From: a virus
DNA length: 45,490 nt
Virus record (IMG/VR): IMGVR_UViG_3300027721_000001
Location: 1 to 45,490 of that record
Reading direction: 5' to 3' (one strand)
The position numbers and the translations under genes were made by a program. Of the stretch, positions 16,412 to 23,193 are shown piece after piece. Below the pieces are notes generated by a model that had not been told where the DNA came from, made no database searches, and saw only the letters and a program-made list of their open reading frames with translations. Within the stretch, counting starts at the first letter, position 1; every line of letters begins with the position of its first letter.

Positions 16412-16626
16412 TTGTCTGCCTCACATTGGCCTTCGTAATTTCTCATTCCATCTACCGCTACTGCCACGGCAACGATCCGTTCAATGACTTCCATGTCATC
16501 TTCCGACACCTTCTCATTCCATCTAAGGTTTAAGTTGCCACGTTCGACAGCACCTTGAAGCAAGGCAGCGATGTAAATGTCGATTCGGGTTGGAGACTCT
16601 TCGTATGCAAGTAGTTTAGGGTTCAT
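16408..16626 (-). CDS. Hypothetical protein between RecT- and RecE-like genes (72 aa)
   Basis: A small helical protein (IDIYIAALLQGAVERGNLNL, MEVIERIVAVAVAVDGMRNY). It is linked by ATGA overlaps to the RecT-like gene upstream and the exonuclease downstream. No family recognised; an accessory role in recombination is inferred from position. Confidence 0.68.
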   Translation of the reverse strand: MNPKLLAYEESPTRIDIYIAALLQGAVERGNLNLRWNEKVSEDDMEVIERIVAVAVAVDGMRNYEGQCEADK

Positions 16627-17459
16627 TCGAGTGTGGGAGCTGAAAATGCCTTAGCCTTGGAGATGAAACCATCAGGATCGGATACGATCATGTTGGCCAC
16701 CTTGGTCGAGACATCGCGGAAGTTCTGACCTTCCTTGATCAGGTTCTTGCTGAGCAGGAACGCATTGGCGATGTCCGCATGCGGTTCGAGAATCTGCTCC
16801 AGCTTGTCTGTCAGCGAGAAGGTCGATTCCGGCGTCACATTGACCGTCTGGCGCGTTGGAGTGGGTTGGGCGGGTGGTGACGGCGGAACAAGTGGTGACG
16901 GCGGAACAGAGAAGTCGGCCACTTCCTCGGGCGTGAATCGGCCTTGCGTGATTCGCGGATCGAGCATGCGAGTCGCTTTGCTGATGACCCGCGCACGGAG
17001 CATCTCAGCGGGGAACTTCGCCCATCCACTGCCAGGCTTTGCGGGGATTAGACCGGCAATCTTCGCATCCTCTGCGGTGAATGAGACGCGAACCTTCTTC
17101 ACACCCTTGCTGAAGTCGGCAATCGCCGCCACCGCATCGAACTGAATCCAGTCGATGTCCCATCCGGCATTCATCAGACCGGAGAGCATCGACTCGCTCT
17201 TCATGGTGATGTTGCCATTGATCAAATGGTTCTCGCGCTTCCAGGAAAGCGGCGTCATCCGGCTGGCGATGCATTCCAAAGCGAGGACATAGCCCTGCTC
17301 AGGTTTTGTCGCCCCAAACATTCCCGAGTGTGCGATCCAATCGCCCATAGTCTTCACCGCATCCATCGGACTGTCGATGCGGTCGTAGAAGTCAGGACTG
17401 GTCGGACTCAGAGGTTGCGGTGCTGTCAATGGAACTAGGTTGTTGCTGCTGCTGCTCAT
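16623..17459 (-). CDS. RecT-like single-strand annealing protein (278 aa)
   Basis: The RecT pattern is clear at residues 143-180: GSGWAKFPAEMLRARVISK, then RMLDPRITQGRFTPEEV; ECIASRMTPLSW (62-73) and SMLSGLMNAGWDI are further family-like segments. After a Pro-rich linker (186-204), partly made by an 18-base tandem duplication at 16874-16909, comes a helical tail. ATG 17459 overlaps the upstream gene by 68 bases; ATG 17366 would avoid this. It pairs homologous ssDNA and works with the RecE-like exonuclease. Confidence 0.85.
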   Translation of the reverse strand: MSSSSNNLVPLTAPQPLSPTSPDFYDRIDSPMDAVKTMGDWIAHSGMFGATKPEQGYVLALECIASRMTPLSWKRENHLINGNITMKSESMLSGLMNAGWDIDWIQFDAVAAIADFSKGVKKVRVSFTAEDAKIAGLIPAKPGSGWAKFPAEMLRARVISKATRMLDPRITQGRFTPEEVADFSVPPSPLVPPSPPAQPTPTRQTVNVTPESTFSLTDKLEQILEPHADIANAFLLSKNLIKEGQNFRDVSTKVANMIVSDPDGFISKAKAFSAPTLE

Positions 17460-17682
17460 TTGTATTCTCGTTGTTCTGCTGTTTTGGTTTCTTGGCTGCG
17501 TACGGATTCACAGCTCCGGTCATTGCGCGACTCTCAAGAATCGCCGCGATGTCGGACTCGGTGAAAAGGATTCGTCGGCCAATTCTCCTGTGCTGGATGC
17601 CGTCATTGCGAACGATTCGCCTTAGCGTCTCGCAGCAGATTTGGAGCATCGCCGCCGTTTGTTTGGCCGTATAAACTTTCAT
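17392..17682 (-). CDS. Helix-turn-helix DNA-binding protein, excisionase-like (96 aa)
   Basis: Residues 2-50 (YTAKQTAAMLQICCETLRRI, IQHRRIGRRILFTESDIAAIL) form the winged helix of the HTH_17/excisionase family. The C-terminal 45 residues are Gln/Asn/Ser-rich and disordered, and their coding region overlaps the RecT-like start. No integrase is present, so it is more likely a transcription regulator. A strong inverted repeat sits 11 bases before its start. A TTG at 17685 is a possible but less likely start. Confidence 0.85.
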   Translation of the reverse strand: MKVYTAKQTAAMLQICCETLRRIVRNDGIQHRRIGRRILFTESDIAAILESRAMTGAVNPYAAKKPKQQNNENTNEQQQQQPSSIDSTATSESDQS

Positions 17683-17693
17683 CAAAGGGGAAT

Positions 17694-17774
17694 GGCAACT
17701 GGGTGATCAATCACGGGCAGAAAATCCAATAAAGCCCTGTCGCGCCACCTCGACGCGCTCTACGCCCAGTTGCC
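17694..17774 (-). promoter_or_regulatory. Structured leader with perfect 10-bp inverted repeat
   Basis: GGCAACTGGG and CCCAGTTGCC close an 81-base region that ends 11 bases before the helix-turn-helix gene. Inside, on the minus strand, short hairpins can form (GTGA/TCAC, GGGC/GCCC and GTCG/CGAC), giving a branched shape. It could be a regulatory RNA leader, or a DNA operator for the adjacent helix-turn-helix protein. It is not a tRNA. Confidence 0.55.
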
Positions 17775-17814
17775 AAAAAATTGTCATCGTCGCGGACGTA
17801 GTGTTGCAGTCGTC

Positions 17815-18264
17815 TCAAGTCGTTGCAAGAGGATTTTCAAAAATTTTTCGGCCTAGTCGCGCCTCGATTCTTTGGATGTAGGCCACCTGCTCCGGTGTTC
17901 CGTTTTGGCCGCTGCCATTGAGGAACGTCACGCGCTGGTCCATTAGATGATCTTTGCGCCGTTGCCATTCCTTGTCGGATTCGCCGTCGTCGCGTCGGAT
18001 CGTGTACGGGCCGTTGCGGAGTTCCAGGGTGTACGTTTCGGCGTTTGGATTGAACGGCTGACACTCTGGCTTTGGCCCGAAGCCTTCCCAGGTGTCATCG
18101 TCGTCAACGTCCTGATAAGATGAACGCTTCAACGCTTCATCGATCTTGCGTTCATGCTCCTTCAAGGTTTTTTCGATCCTGCCTAAACTCTTGGTTGCTC
18201 GCTCGACGAAACCGGCAAGCGTTGCAAAATTTTGTTCAAGTTGTGTGAGTTTATCGGTTTCCAT
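17815..18264 (-). CDS. Coiled-coil hypothetical protein (149 aa)
   Basis: Residues 1-50 are a heptad-type coiled coil (KLTQLEQNFATLAGFVERAT). An acidic stretch (DVDDDDTWEGFG) leads to a C-terminal part with short strands and RRKDHLMDQRV. No known domain. It shares an operon with the gene at 18283 and may partner it, since both carry coiled coils. Confidence 0.7.
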   Translation of the reverse strand: METDKLTQLEQNFATLAGFVERATKSLGRIEKTLKEHERKIDEALKRSSYQDVDDDDTWEGFGPKPECQPFNPNAETYTLELRNGPYTIRRDDGESDKEWQRRKDHLMDQRVTFLNGSGQNGTPEQVAYIQRIEARLGRKIFENPLATT

Positions 18265-18282
18265 AGTTCGTTGGTTTCTAGG

Positions 18283-18810
18283 TTATTTCTGGGAATACTG
18301 CGGAAAGAGTCGTGCAAACTCGTCGGCCAAAGAAGGTTCGGTTGATTCCACGGGTTGCTCTTCAGCGGGTTCGTCGGCTGGCTCACCCGCTTTCCTGTCA
18401 TCGCCCCTTTTGCCCTTGGTTCGCTTTGCAGTCTTCCGCTTGAGGCCTTCAACATCATCTTGCAACCGGCGCACGGTTGACTTCAGAACGGCTAGCTGCC
18501 GCTCAAAAGCGCGATGCTCACGGATGATCGATAGCTCGCTTGTCTCCGCATCGCTCGGTCGGAATTCGCAGCCCTTCCACTGCCGCTCAATCTTGTCGAA
18601 CACCAGCACCCGACATTTCGGATGCCGCATCGAATTGAACGCTCGAATGGCCGCTGGCAAGTCGCAACCCATCTCCTGTCCGATGTAGGCCAGAACTTCC
18701 GACTTACTCGGGTCCAGATCATGCCGCTTCGGGGGCATCTGACTGAACATCGTTCTTGGTGTTTTTCCTGATGGCAAATAGCTCATAACGAACTCTAGTC
18801 TGCGGTTCAT
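18283..18810 (-). CDS. Coiled-coil hypothetical protein (175 aa)
   Basis: The start is uncertain: ATG 18810 (MNRRLEF) or ATG 18786 (MSYLPSG); a TTG at 18825 also exists. Residues about 30-85 form a compact domain (EVLAYIGQEMGCDLPAAIRA, CRVLVFDKIERQWKGCEF). Then a coiled coil (EHRAFERQLAVLKSTVRRLQ) runs into a very charged Lys then Glu/Pro tail. It is the first gene after a terminator-like hairpin, so it likely begins its own transcript. Confidence 0.68.
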   Translation of the reverse strand: MNRRLEFVMSYLPSGKTPRTMFSQMPPKRHDLDPSKSEVLAYIGQEMGCDLPAAIRAFNSMRHPKCRVLVFDKIERQWKGCEFRPSDAETSELSIIREHRAFERQLAVLKSTVRRLQDDVEGLKRKTAKRTKGKRGDDRKAGEPADEPAEEQPVESTEPSLADEFARLFPQYSQK

Positions 18811-18834
18811 ACCGACCCTTGTCAAGGTCCAGTA

Positions 18835-18880
18835 GTTAGATTTCCATTTTCTCGGTTAGATTCAACTCTTCCACGGTTAG
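18835..18880. repeat. Three GTTAG boxes at 20-21 bp spacing
   Basis: GTTAGA at 18835-18840, GTTAGA at 18855-18860 and GTTAG at 18876-18880 are spaced 20 and 21 bp, two helical turns, just upstream of the gene at 18283. The phasing suggests a protein-binding array such as an operator or a small iteron set. Three copies are too few for certainty. Confidence 0.4.
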
Positions 18881-18912
18881 CTACACTCACCATCTATTTC
18901 ACTAAAATGAAA

Positions 18913-18942
18913 CCCCCCTTGGGATTAAAAACCCAAGGAGGG
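18913..18942 (-). terminator. Intrinsic terminator-like hairpin
   Basis: An 11-position stem (CCCCCCTTGGG against CCCAAGGAGGG, one mismatch) with an 8-base loop. On the minus strand it is followed by TTTCATTTT, a broken U-run. It lies downstream of the minus genes ending at 19222 and before the gene at 18283, so it probably ends the upstream transcript. Confidence 0.6.
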
Positions 18943-18946
18943 GTGG

Positions 18947-19014
18947 TTTCATCCCGAAAACGGTATGCTTGCTCCCCGCCTTTGAGGGCGGTGTCGCAAC
19001 CGTTCGGGATGAAA
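18947..19014 (-). other. Long compound stem-loop
   Basis: A 12-bp outer stem (TTTCATCCCGAA with TTCGGGATGAAA) encloses inner pairings ACGGT/ACCGT, TTGC/GCAA and CCGCC/GGCGG around a 5-base loop. The outer arm shares GTTTCA with an extension of the neighbouring terminator hairpin, so the two structures compete. It could be a small structured RNA or an attenuator-type partner of the terminator. Which strand is used is not proven; the flanking genes are on the minus strand. Confidence 0.5.
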
Positions 19015-19221
19015 AAGATGAAGATGCGTCGCTCAATCGCTCGACTTGAATGCCGCGCAAACGCTCTAAACGACGCGCTGATGCGTTTTGATTGCTGGAT
19101 GGTGTGATGACAGCGGACATGGGTTTGGGTGCGCTAGAATCGAATCGGTCGGACGACCTAGTTTTGACTGCGGATTGGTGGCCGACGGGACATCTAACTT
19201 TCTACGCGGTGAAAAGTTCGA

Positions 19222-19479
19222 CTAACCTTTTGATTTCTCGCTGACCCGCTCCACCACCGGATAAACATCGTAGTCCTCCGCCATCTCGAACGGCACGACC
19301 CGAATCCGACCTTGAGTGTACTCACCGGGGTTCAACTCCTTGGCCGCTCGATCCGCCTCCTTGCGCGTGGCGAATTCGACCGTCTGGTAGCTGACGACCT
19401 TCTCCTTCAAATCGGACCAGCCAATCGCGCCGCTGATCTGGATCTTGAATTTGGGCGGTCCGAATTGATTGCGGATCAT
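19222..19479 (-). CDS. Hypothetical protein (85 aa)
   Basis: Start ATG 19479 (MIRNQFGPPKF) overlaps the previous stop as ATGA. The protein is mixed strand and helix (FKIQISGAIGWSDLKEKVVS, RKEADRAAKELNPGEYTQG, RIRVVPFEM). No family recognised. It is the last gene before the 400-base non-coding region. Confidence 0.66.
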   Translation of the reverse strand: MIRNQFGPPKFKIQISGAIGWSDLKEKVVSYQTVEFATRKEADRAAKELNPGEYTQGRIRVVPFEMAEDYDVYPVVERVSEKSKG

Positions 19480-19781
19480 TGGCACCCTCCCTTTCGGATT
19501 ATCGAGCAAACCGTCTCCGCATCGTCGATCAACATTCTCCGCCGATTATCGCCCTCGATGGTCGTGTCGCGGTACATCCGCGCGTAGAAAAGCGAGTCCT
19601 CCAGTATTGTCGCCGCGCAATCAGCGTTGCGAAGCCGGTTCGCCGCCTCGCGGAGCATTGGTGAATGCATCATGTGCGCGAGTGATTCGAGATTCTCGAT
19701 CAACTCCTTAATCGGCATCGTACTAGCCTGCACAAGGACCTTTTCGGAAAGGTTTTGGTAAAATGTTTTTTTGTCGATCAT
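19476..19781 (-). CDS. Hypothetical helical protein (101 aa)
   Basis: Start ATG 19781 (MIDKKTFYQNL) overlaps the previous stop; longer readings lie inside the neighbouring gene. The protein is nearly all helix (VQASTMPIKELIENLESLAH, MLREAANRLRNAD). No motif recognised. Confidence 0.68.
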   Translation of the reverse strand: MIDKKTFYQNLSEKVLVQASTMPIKELIENLESLAHMMHSPMLREAANRLRNADCAATILEDSLFYARMYRDTTIEGDNRRRMLIDDAETVCSIIRKGGCQ

Positions 19782-20011
19782 TGCAGCGTCTCCGGTTCGC
19801 CAATCTGCATGAGCTTGTCGCCTTCCTCGCGCTCGATGATCAGCTCCAGAATCTGATGGCCGTCCGCGTCCGTGAGGGAGCAAATGTGCCGGTCGTCGTC
19901 GTAGATCGAGAGCGGGGTGACGCCTGGCGTCTCGCATTCGCCAGTGATGATCGCGTTGAAGAGGTCAACGATGGTTTGAGCGTTGGTTTTGGACTGAATG
20001 GTTAGTTTCAT
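19778..20011 (-). CDS. Hypothetical protein (77 aa)
   Basis: Mixed fold: KLTIQSKTNAQTIVDLFNAI at the start, then strands around SIYDDDRHICSLTDADG and a helix ILELIIEREEGDKL. It lies just after the transglycosylase gene. No known family; no Shine-Dalgarno sequence before its start. Confidence 0.67.
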   Translation of the reverse strand: MKLTIQSKTNAQTIVDLFNAIITGECETPGVTPLSIYDDDRHICSLTDADGHQILELIIEREEGDKLMQIGEPETLQ

Positions 20012-20025
20012 TGGTTTCTGTTGTT

Positions 20026-20427
20026 TTACCGTCCGGTGAAAGCAGGGTTTTTACTGTCGAGTTTGTTTCGAGTCGCAACTTGCAAGGATTCTTTGGCGGT
20101 TTGTTTCTCCAGCTCGCGCATGACCCTCCGGCCATAGGCGCGCGTGAACGATCTTTTAAGGGCTTTTGGCCCACCTTGCCAGAGTCTTGCGAGACTTTCG
20201 TCGCTGAGATTGCGTCCGTAATGCGAGAAATAGCTTTCCGCGATGAAGATCGAGACGGCGCGATTCGTGACTTGGTTGTGCGCGTAATGTGTTCCCATGA
20301 TCCGATTCACGTCGCGGACCATGATCGATTTAATCTGCAACGCGCCAAGTTCGCCGTGTTTGCCGCGTGCATGATCGTTTCCGTTGGATTCGACTTGAAT
20401 GAGAGCGGATAAGAGCAATGGATGCAT
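20026..20427 (-). CDS. Lytic transglycosylase-like endolysin (133 aa)
   Basis: The N-terminus LLLSALIQVESNGNDHARGK with GELGALQIKSIMVRDVNRIMG matches the catalytic part of SLT/GH23 lytic transglycosylases; Glu 13 is the likely catalytic acid. SDESLARLWQGGPKAL fits the later family motif. It would cleave peptidoglycan between MurNAc and GlcNAc. There is no signal peptide, so release would need the holin candidates at 30071-30441. It is unusual in lying in the early block, far from and opposite to the other lysis genes. Confidence 0.82.
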   Translation of the reverse strand: MHPLLLSALIQVESNGNDHARGKHGELGALQIKSIMVRDVNRIMGTHYAHNQVTNRAVSIFIAESYFSHYGRNLSDESLARLWQGGPKALKRSFTRAYGRRVMRELEKQTAKESLQVATRNKLDSKNPAFTGR

Positions 20428-20448
20428 GATTTGATTCGGTTTTGCGGT

Positions 20449-20727
20449 TTATTCGTGGGATTTGACGGACAATCCCTTCGCCTTCCTGATTACCTCGCGC
20501 GCGTAGTCCAGGTCGTCGTCGTCGGCCATTGGATGCGCCAGGCGTTCGAGGGCGGAGAGAAGATCGGGGGCGGATTCAATCAGAATGGCGTTTGGCTTGC
20601 CGTGGGTGTTGTCGATTACTCGCACGATGATATGGCCATTGGAATCCATGATTTCCCATCCGGTGTATAAGCCCAGGGTGCGCTTCCATGGTCCGTCGCT
20701 TGGATCTTTAAGGTAATGTCTTGGCAT
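20449..20727 (-). CDS. Small phage protein with APDLLSALE motif (92 aa)
   Basis: I chose ATG 20727 (MPRHYLKDPSDG); ATG 20754 is in frame but overlaps the previous gene. The segment AILIESAPDLLSALERLAHP, followed by a C-terminal YAREVIRKAKG helix, is shared with the HTPGPW-type protein at 20920 and with many phage Ea22-like hypotheticals. Function unknown. Confidence 0.7.
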   Translation of the reverse strand: MPRHYLKDPSDGPWKRTLGLYTGWEIMDSNGHIIVRVIDNTHGKPNAILIESAPDLLSALERLAHPMADDDDLDYAREVIRKAKGLSVKSHE

Positions 20728-20731
20728 AATT

Positions 20732-20923
20732 TTATTCTTTGTTTTGAGATTCAATCTGTCGTTCCCAGTCTTTCCAGTCTTTCAATACTTTGTGGCCTAC
20801 AGGAATCGCTTTCGCAATCTTGCGCGTGATGAAAAGCAGTCGCTGATATTTGCCCTCTTCTTGCGCGAATGCAGCATAGTAACGCAGGTAAAGTTCGCGA
20901 TAGGTTGGCTGTTTGGTTTTCAT
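20732..20923 (-). CDS. Hypothetical basic helical protein (63 aa)
   Basis: Tyr- and Lys-rich helix pair (TYRELYLRYYAAFAQEEGKY, FITRKIAKAIPVGHKVL, DWKDWERQIE). Its start overlaps the stop of the previous gene (ATGA). No family recognised. Confidence 0.66.
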   Translation of the reverse strand: MKTKQPTYRELYLRYYAAFAQEEGKYQRLLFITRKIAKAIPVGHKVLKDWKDWERQIESQNKE

Positions 20924-21303
20924 GCGTTTCCTTTTGCTTTCGCGATGGCTGCTCGTGCTGCAATGACTTCACTGTCTTTCTCAGCACTCCACGAAGGCGG
21001 ATAATCAGACTGAACCAGTTCGACATAGGCTTTCGTCACGGCTTCCAGCGCGGCCAGAAGCTCAGGCGCGGAGGCGATTAAATGGGCGTTTGCTTCGATT
21101 TCAATGGTGTCGGTCATGTGGCAGATGGTTTTGCCAACGTTATCATGGAACACCTGCCAGCCGTCATCTTCGCCATCGGTCGGAGGATAAACCTCCGCGA
21201 ACGCGGGAACATTGCAGATAAAACGGTGCGAGTGATTCGGATGCTTTCCTTCCCATTGCGGATCGGAAACAACATGCCAAGGACCAGGGGTATGGGTTTT
21301 CAT
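20920..21303 (-). CDS. HTPGPW-type phage protein (127 aa)
   Basis: The start KTHTPGPWHVVSDPQWEG and the later NAHLIASAPELLAALEAVTK form the signature of a very widespread phage protein group of unknown function, often called Ea22-like. A strand-rich N-terminal domain is followed by a helical C-terminus (VIAARAAIAKAKG). It usually lies in early accessory regions, as here. Confidence 0.82.
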   Translation of the reverse strand: MKTHTPGPWHVVSDPQWEGKHPNHSHRFICNVPAFAEVYPPTDGEDDGWQVFHDNVGKTICHMTDTIEIEANAHLIASAPELLAALEAVTKAYVELVQSDYPPSWSAEKDSEVIAARAAIAKAKGNA

Positions 21304-21310
21304 TGGATTC

Positions 21311-21544
21311 TTAGGCTTTCATCTTTCCGGTTTCGATTGCCCATTGGATGCCTTGCGCGGCTTCCTGCTGGTTTTCATCCAGTCGCTTGCCGTCGCAACG
21401 GATTTCAGTCGTGATGAATGAATTCTTTCCGTTAGCCCGTTTGACCGCGCGGTGGAATCGCATGGATGCGCGCACGGCGGTTTCGATTGATCGATGGCGC
21501 GAGACTTCGCGGTCGTTAAATGTATCGTGAAGGGTGAATTTCAT
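21311..21544 (-). CDS. Hypothetical protein (77 aa)
   Basis: Strand-helix-strand layout (FTLHDTFNDREVSRHRSIET, AVRASMRFHRAVKRANGKNS, FITTEIRCDGKRL) and a C-terminal helix. No family recognised. It sits in the chain of small genes between 20.4 and 23.7 kb. Confidence 0.68.
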   Translation of the reverse strand: MKFTLHDTFNDREVSRHRSIETAVRASMRFHRAVKRANGKNSFITTEIRCDGKRLDENQQEAAQGIQWAIETGKMKA

Positions 21545-21550
21545 GGCATT

Positions 21551-21766
21551 TCAGAGGATCATTTTTGCAGCTTCGCCGGAGGCTATCCCTTCCAACCATT
21601 TTTCTTCCGCATGGTAGTCGCCGGGATGCGGCGAAAGGCGAACGATCGTTTTTCCTTCATCGTCTCGATACCTTTCAAGAAGGCACAAGTCACCAGTGTT
21701 GTTGGTCAATATGTTGCAGTTCATGGCACTAGCGTAGTTTGCCAGTTTAATTGATACGGTTTTCAT
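21551..21766 (-). CDS. Hypothetical protein (71 aa)
   Basis: Start ATG 21766 (MKTVSIKLANY) is preferred because a longer reading runs into the hairpin region upstream. Strands (NILTNNTGDLCLLERYRDDE, KTIVRLSPHPGDY) precede a helical end (EEKWLEGIASGEAA). Function unknown. Its leader contains the strong hairpin at 21806-21845. Confidence 0.68.
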   Translation of the reverse strand: MKTVSIKLANYASAMNCNILTNNTGDLCLLERYRDDEGKTIVRLSPHPGDYHAEEKWLEGIASGEAAKMIL

Positions 21767-21805
21767 TGGATGCTTTCGTTGGGTTTGAGGAAGGACTTGT
21801 GGCCT

Positions 21806-21845
21806 ACCCTTTCGCACCACGCTTGCGGCATGATGCGCGGAGGGT
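21806..21845 (-). ncRNA. Intergenic hairpin C, 5+10 bp stem
   Basis: On the minus strand an outer 5-bp stem ACCCT/AGGGT, an internal loop (3 and 2 bases) and a 10-bp stem CGCATCATGC/GCGTGGTGCG enclose loop CGCAA. The two wobble pairs are G-U on the minus strand and mismatches on the plus strand, so the RNA is read from the minus strand. It has the same size plan as elements A and B but no shared 14-base start. No U-run follows, so it is not a simple terminator. Confidence 0.55.
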
Positions 21846-21856
21846 GGGTCAACGGT

Positions 21857-22129
21857 TTACCGCCGGATGATGCCGAAACCTGTTTCGGGATGATCCTGTC
21901 GAACAATGCAGAAAAGCGCATAATACGGGCCGTCCTTGTCTTTTCTACGCTCCGCCCATACTAGGCGATAGCGTTCCTTTAGGTGCGCGGGAACGTCCTT
22001 TCCGACAATCGTTTCCTTGTATTTGCCACGGTCTAACCGCTCTTTCGGGAGGCAAGCCAGCGTTCCGCCAGCTTGAAAGAGTGAATTGAGAATGGCCGAT
22101 TCGGCCTGTCGTTTGGTTAAAATGGTCAT
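21857..22129 (-). CDS. Hypothetical protein (90 aa)
   Basis: A helical start (KRQAESAILNSLFQAGGTLA) is followed by strands (YRLVWAERRKDKDGPYYALFC). No motif recognised. It ends before hairpin C and starts 18 bases after the previous stop. Confidence 0.67.
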   Translation of the reverse strand: MTILTKRQAESAILNSLFQAGGTLACLPKERLDRGKYKETIVGKDVPAHLKERYRLVWAERRKDKDGPYYALFCIVRQDHPETGFGIIRR

Positions 22130-22147
22130 AAGTGCGCGGGGTATGGG

Positions 22148-22474
22148 TTAAAACAACTGAATGACCAGTCCGCCGTCGAATTCGACGACTTGCGTTTGAT
22201 TGCGGAGCCAGTCTAGAGCCTCTGGTTCGCAGTCCGCGTCATCCCCGCAAACCTCATCGAAACCGTACTCTTTCGCAGCGGCCAGTGCGGACGAATGCTC
22301 CGCCCATTCGCAGCAGATGGCGATAGGGTCAAGGGTGAGTTCAGTGTCTGAATCCTCTTCGACTTGTTCAAAATGTTCAAATAAGGCACGGCGCGCGTTG
22401 ACGCTGAATTGAGATTCACGGCCGCATAGGCGAAACGCTTCGATGAATTGGAATTCGGTTACAATGGTTTTCAT
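22148..22474 (-). CDS. Acidic hypothetical protein (108 aa)
   Basis: Helical start (FQFIEAFRLCGRESQFSVNA, RRALFEHFEQVEEDSDTEL) and an acidic middle (YGFDEVCGDDADCEPEALDW). High acidity and small size recall DNA-mimic anti-defence proteins, but no family match is claimed. Its 5' leader holds candidate RNA element A and the spacer AATCAACAAATCCAATCC before ATG. Confidence 0.7.
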   Translation of the reverse strand: MKTIVTEFQFIEAFRLCGRESQFSVNARRALFEHFEQVEEDSDTELTLDPIAICCEWAEHSSALAAAKEYGFDEVCGDDADCEPEALDWLRNQTQVVEFDGGLVIQLF

Positions 22475-22492
22475 GGATTGGATTTGTTGATT

Positions 22493-22548
22493 CGGGATTG
22501 ATTGCCCGTTGCAACCTACGCTTTCGCATAGGCTGGCACGGGGAATCA
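22493..22548 (-). ncRNA. Candidate regulatory RNA element A
   Basis: Read on the minus strand it starts TGATTCCCCGTGCC, with TGA being the stop of the upstream gene. Outer stem CCCGT/ACGGG, a 2x2 internal loop, a 10-bp stem CAGCCTATGC/GCGTAGGTTG and a GAAA tetraloop follow. The CGGG of the outer stem can instead pair with CCCG 8 bases downstream, making a hairpin that ends 18 bases before the start at 22474. Both G-U pairs would be A-C on the plus strand. Element B has the same plan with different bases. Confidence 0.62.
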
Positions 22549-22785
22549 GACTCCCGAATAGTTTTGACGGGCTAGGATTGCGCTTTCGTAATCGTGTTCG
22601 ATTAACGGTTTAACTGGATAGACCACAGCCCGCTCACCCTTCCAAGCAGGACCGTAGACGGTAGATCCTGAGACTACATATCCAGCCTCTTGGAGTTCTA
22701 GCTTCTGGCTATCGGTGACAATTATGCCTTTTACTCTGCCAGCATTCGACAGATTAACGCTGTGTTTGATTTGATTTGTGGTCAT
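22546..22785 (-). CDS. Hypothetical protein (79 aa)
   Basis: Start ATG 22785 (MTTNQIKHSVNLS), just after the repeated leader AATCAAATCCC. Longer readings overlap the upstream gene. It has strands (GRVKGIIVTDSQKLELQEAG, YVVSGSTVYG) and a short helical end. No family recognised. Its stop is part of RNA element A. Confidence 0.68.
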   Translation of the reverse strand: MTTNQIKHSVNLSNAGRVKGIIVTDSQKLELQEAGYVVSGSTVYGPAWKGERAVVYPVKPLIEHDYESAILARQNYSGV

Positions 22786-22801
22786 GGGATTTGATTTGGA
22801 T

Positions 22802-23173
22802 TTATTCGGTGACAAGGGATTCTTCGGATTCAATGGCGCAGTGGAGTTCAAACCATACGCTTTCAAGTTCAGACGATACTTGCGCGATTGCTTCGGTGAC
22901 TTCGGCGGGGAATAAATCAGCGTTTTCCCCGCCCATTCCCCGATATCGGAAGGATTCGGCGGCCGCTGTCATGAATGAGAGCAAAGTCTCAAAAGCGGAT
23001 TCGATGGAAGGATTTCCGCGAAGCGTCAAATCGGTGACTCGGTGTTCACCGAACGGGCCGTCAAGGATGAAGCCGGACGGGGATAGACTTACGGTGATTT
23101 GCTCTTCTCCTTTGCTGATGCAAATGGCGGGGAGAAGGCGCGCTGAGATTAGGAATGGAGCGGATAGCTTCAT
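22802..23173 (-). CDS. Hypothetical protein (123 aa)
   Basis: A hydrophobic beginning (LSAPFLISARLLPAICI) leads to strands (EQITVSLSPSGFILDGPFGE) and a C-terminal helical pair (AFETLLSFMTAAAESF, VTEAIAQVSSELESVWFELH). No family recognised. Its leader holds candidate RNA element B and the repeated AATCAAATCCC before ATG. Confidence 0.7.
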   Translation of the reverse strand: MKLSAPFLISARLLPAICISKGEEQITVSLSPSGFILDGPFGEHRVTDLTLRGNPSIESAFETLLSFMTAAAESFRYRGMGGENADLFPAEVTEAIAQVSSELESVWFELHCAIESEESLVTE

Positions 23174-23193
23174 GGGATTTGATTTGATTTGAT

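Larger units (their letters stand above)
18826..19221. other. Non-coding region with structured elements
   Basis: About 400 bases lie between two minus-strand genes without a convincing gene. From right to left in the direction of transcription it holds a short dyad (19147-19158), a long compound stem-loop (18947-19014), a terminator-like hairpin (18913-18942) and three spaced GTTAG boxes (18835-18880). A plus-strand open frame at 18907-19107 runs through the hairpins and is not believable. The region looks like a transcript boundary and may hold control or replication sites. Confidence 0.6.

Noticed and set aside
17392-17682. Excisionase as evidence of a temperate phage
   Set aside because: No integrase or repressor is visible anywhere in the circle; this fold is also used by ordinary regulators.
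17694-17774. tRNA gene
   Set aside because: The region folds as a branched stem but lacks a T-loop sequence, a proper anticodon arm and the usual conserved bases.
18907-19107. Plus-strand open frame in the non-coding region
   Set aside because: It runs through two strong hairpins, opposes the surrounding genes and has no recognisable protein features.
22505-22542. Element A as an intrinsic terminator
   Set aside because: No U-run follows the hairpin on the transcribed strand, and the following gene starts close by in the same direction.
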